7,368 nt of DNA, from positions 1 to 7,368 of the forward strand of contig SXXD01000015.1 of NCBI GenBank assembly GCA_005789685.1, read 5' to 3'. The translations under genes were made by a program, and so were the position numbers. Below, in pieces: positions 6,037 through 7,368 of the stretch. Below the pieces are notes generated by a model. That model was given only the letters and a program-made list of their open reading frames with translations, had not been told where the DNA came from and ran no database searches. Position 1 is the stretch's first letter; every line of letters starts with the position of its first letter. This stretch comes from Burkholderiales bacterium. GTDB taxonomy: Bacteria > Pseudomonadota > Gammaproteobacteria > Burkholderiales > Burkholderiaceae_C.

Positions 6037-7368
6037 ATGAACCGCGAACTTTTGATGCTGGTTGAAGCCATCTCACGTGAAAAGAACGTTGAACGTGACA
6101 TCGTCTTTGGTGCCGTTGAATCTGCTTTAGCCCAAGCCACTAAAAAGCTTTACGAAGGTGACGTCGATATTCGCGTTGCCATTGACCGTGACAGCGGTAA
6201 CTATGAAACCTTCCGCCGTTGGCATGTGGTGCCAGATGAAGCCGGCCTGCAATTGCCTGAACAAGAAATCTTGCTGTTTGAAGCTGTCGAGCAAATTGCG
6301 GACATTGAAGTTGACGAGTACATCGAAGAGTCCGTTGAATCATTGCCCATTGGCCGCATTGGCGCCATGGCGGCCAAACAAGTCATCTTGCAAAAAATTC
6401 GCGATGCCGAGCGCGATATGTTACTCAACGAGTTCATGGCGCGCGGCGAGAAAATTTTGGTTGGTACCGTCAAGCGCATGGACAAGGGCGATATCATTGT
6501 CGAGTCTGGCCGTGTTGAAGGCCGTCTGCGTCGCAGCGAAATGATTCCCAAAGAGAACCTTCGCAATGGCGATCGCGTTCGCGCCATGATCATGGAAGTC
6601 GACCTCACATTGCGTGGCGCTCCCATCATCTTGTCTCGCTCTTCACCTGAATTCATGATTGAACTTTTCAGTCAAGAAGTTCCTGAAATAGAACAAGGCT
6701 TGTTAGAGATTAAATCTTGTGCACGCGACCCCGGTTCACGCGCCAAGATTGCTGTGTTGTCCCACGACAAACGCGTTGACCCGATCGGCACATGCGTCGG
6801 TGTTCGCGGTACCCGCGTCAATGGCGTGACCAACGAATTGGCCGGCGAGCGTGTTGACATTGTGCTGTGGAGCGAAGACCCAGCTCAATTCGTCATTGGT
6901 GCCTTGGCACCTGCCAACGTTCAATCCATTGTGGTGGACGAAGAAAAGCACGCCATGGACGTGGTAGTTGATGAAGAAAACTTGGCCATTGCCATTGGCC
7001 GCGGTGGTCAAAATGTTCGCTTGGCTTCTGACCTCACTGGTTGGAAAATTAATATCATGGATGCCGCCGAATCGGCGCAAAAGCAAGCTGAAGAAACAAC
7101 CGGCATTCGCGCGTTGTTCATGGACAAATTGGATGTTGACCAAGAAATTGCAGACATTCTGATTGAAGAAGGCTTCACAAGCTTGGAAGAAGTGGCTTAT
7201 GTCCCCATCCAAGAAATGTTGGAGATTGACAGATTCGATGAAGATACTGTGAACGAACTGCGCACTCGCGCCAAGGATGCTTTGCTCACACAAGAAATCG
7301 TGCGAGAAGAAAGTGTTGACGATGTCTCTCAAGATCTTCGCGATCTTGAAGGCCTGACCCCAGAGCTG
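6037..7368 (+). CDS. nusA: Transcription termination/antitermination factor NusA (partial, 3' end cut)
   Basis: 444 codons from ATG run to the window edge without a stop; the family is about 490-500 residues, so some 50 C-terminal residues are missing. NusA binds RNA polymerase and nascent RNA, controlling pausing, intrinsic termination and antitermination. Domains in order: N-terminal polymerase-binding domain (about 1-130, starting [19 protein letters not shown]); S1 RNA-binding domain (about 135-200, [20 protein letters not shown]); KH1 (about 230-290, with [14 protein letters not shown] at 248-261); KH2 (about 300-345, with [10 protein letters not shown] at 321-330); and the first acidic repeat (about 362-422, with [20 protein letters not shown] at 368-387). 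The start of the second repeat may be present at the edge. It follows rimP after a one-base gap. In E. coli NusA represses its own operon, which makes the leader terminator upstream of rimP relevant. Confidence 0.97.
   Translation, partial: MNRELLMLVEAISREKNVERDIVFGAVESALAQATKKLYEGDVDIRVAIDRDSGNYETFRRWHVVPDEAGLQLPEQEILLFEAVEQIADIEVDEYIEESVESLPIGRIGAMAAKQVILQKIRDAERDMLLNEFMARGEKILVGTVKRMDKGDIIVESGRVEGRLRRSEMIPKENLRNGDRVRAMIMEVDLTLRGAPIILSRSSPEFMIELFSQEVPEIEQGLLEIKSCARDPGSRAKIAVLSHDKRVDPIGTCVGVRGTRVNGVTNELAGERVDIVLWSEDPAQFVIGALAPANVQSIVVDEEKHAMDVVVDEENLAIAIGRGGQNVRLASDLTGWKINIMDAAESAQKQAEETTGIRALFMDKLDVDQEIADILIEEGFTSLEEVAYVPIQEMLEIDRFDEDTVNELRTRAKDALLTQEIVREESVDDVSQDLRDLEGLTPEL

Noticed and set aside
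6736..7332. Long minus-strand open frame (198 codons) opposite nusA
   Set aside because: It lies wholly within nusA, whose frame is confirmed by S1, KH and acidic-repeat motifs. The antisense frame shows no recognisable domain and is explained by codon bias.
1..7368. Mobile elements, CRISPR arrays, tRNA or rRNA genes, defence systems
   Set aside because: I looked for transposase motifs, terminal inverted repeats, regularly spaced repeats and conserved RNA signatures and saw none; the window is filled by the transporter operon and rimP-nusA.

Overview
This window looks like ordinary chromosome of a betaproteobacterium, most likely Burkholderiales and probably Comamonadaceae. The RimP start (residues 1-11, [11 protein letters not shown]) and its long C-terminal part resemble what I remember of Comamonadaceae RimP. 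The DNA is not very GC-rich for that group (about half GC by eye). The lineage call is inference from protein character, not from a search. Every supported gene is on the + strand.

Region 1 (1 to about 5253) is a tightly packed ABC importer operon of the peptide/nickel/opine type. It holds the C-terminal part of a family 5 solute-binding protein, two inner-membrane permeases and one fused double ATPase. This is the gene order of the E. coli yejABEF transporter. Junctions are a 1-nt overlap, a 7-nt gap and a 4-nt ATGA overlap, so the four genes are almost certainly one transcript with coupled translation. Two points stand out. The binding protein ends in a hydrophobic helix followed by arginines, so it is probably tethered to the inner membrane rather than free in the periplasm. 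The second permease has an unusually long N-terminal part with extra membrane segments. The substrate cannot be told from sequence; oligopeptides are the default guess.

Region 2 (5254-5450) is a 197-base intergenic stretch. It carries a possible promoter, a textbook intrinsic terminator (10-bp perfect stem, eight T), a second weaker hairpin, and a 12-bp palindrome just before the GTG start of rimP. The possible -10 box lies only 14 bases before the terminator stem. The terminator may therefore end the transporter operon, act as an attenuator in the rimP-nusA leader, or do both.

Region 3 (5451-7368) is the start of the conserved rimP-nusA-(infB) operon: ribosome maturation factor RimP, then transcription factor NusA, cut by the window end after 444 codons. 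I saw no mobile element, CRISPR array, tRNA or rRNA gene and no evident horizontally acquired segment. I did not find an undescribed system; the best leads are the tethered binding protein, the extended permease and the rimP leader.
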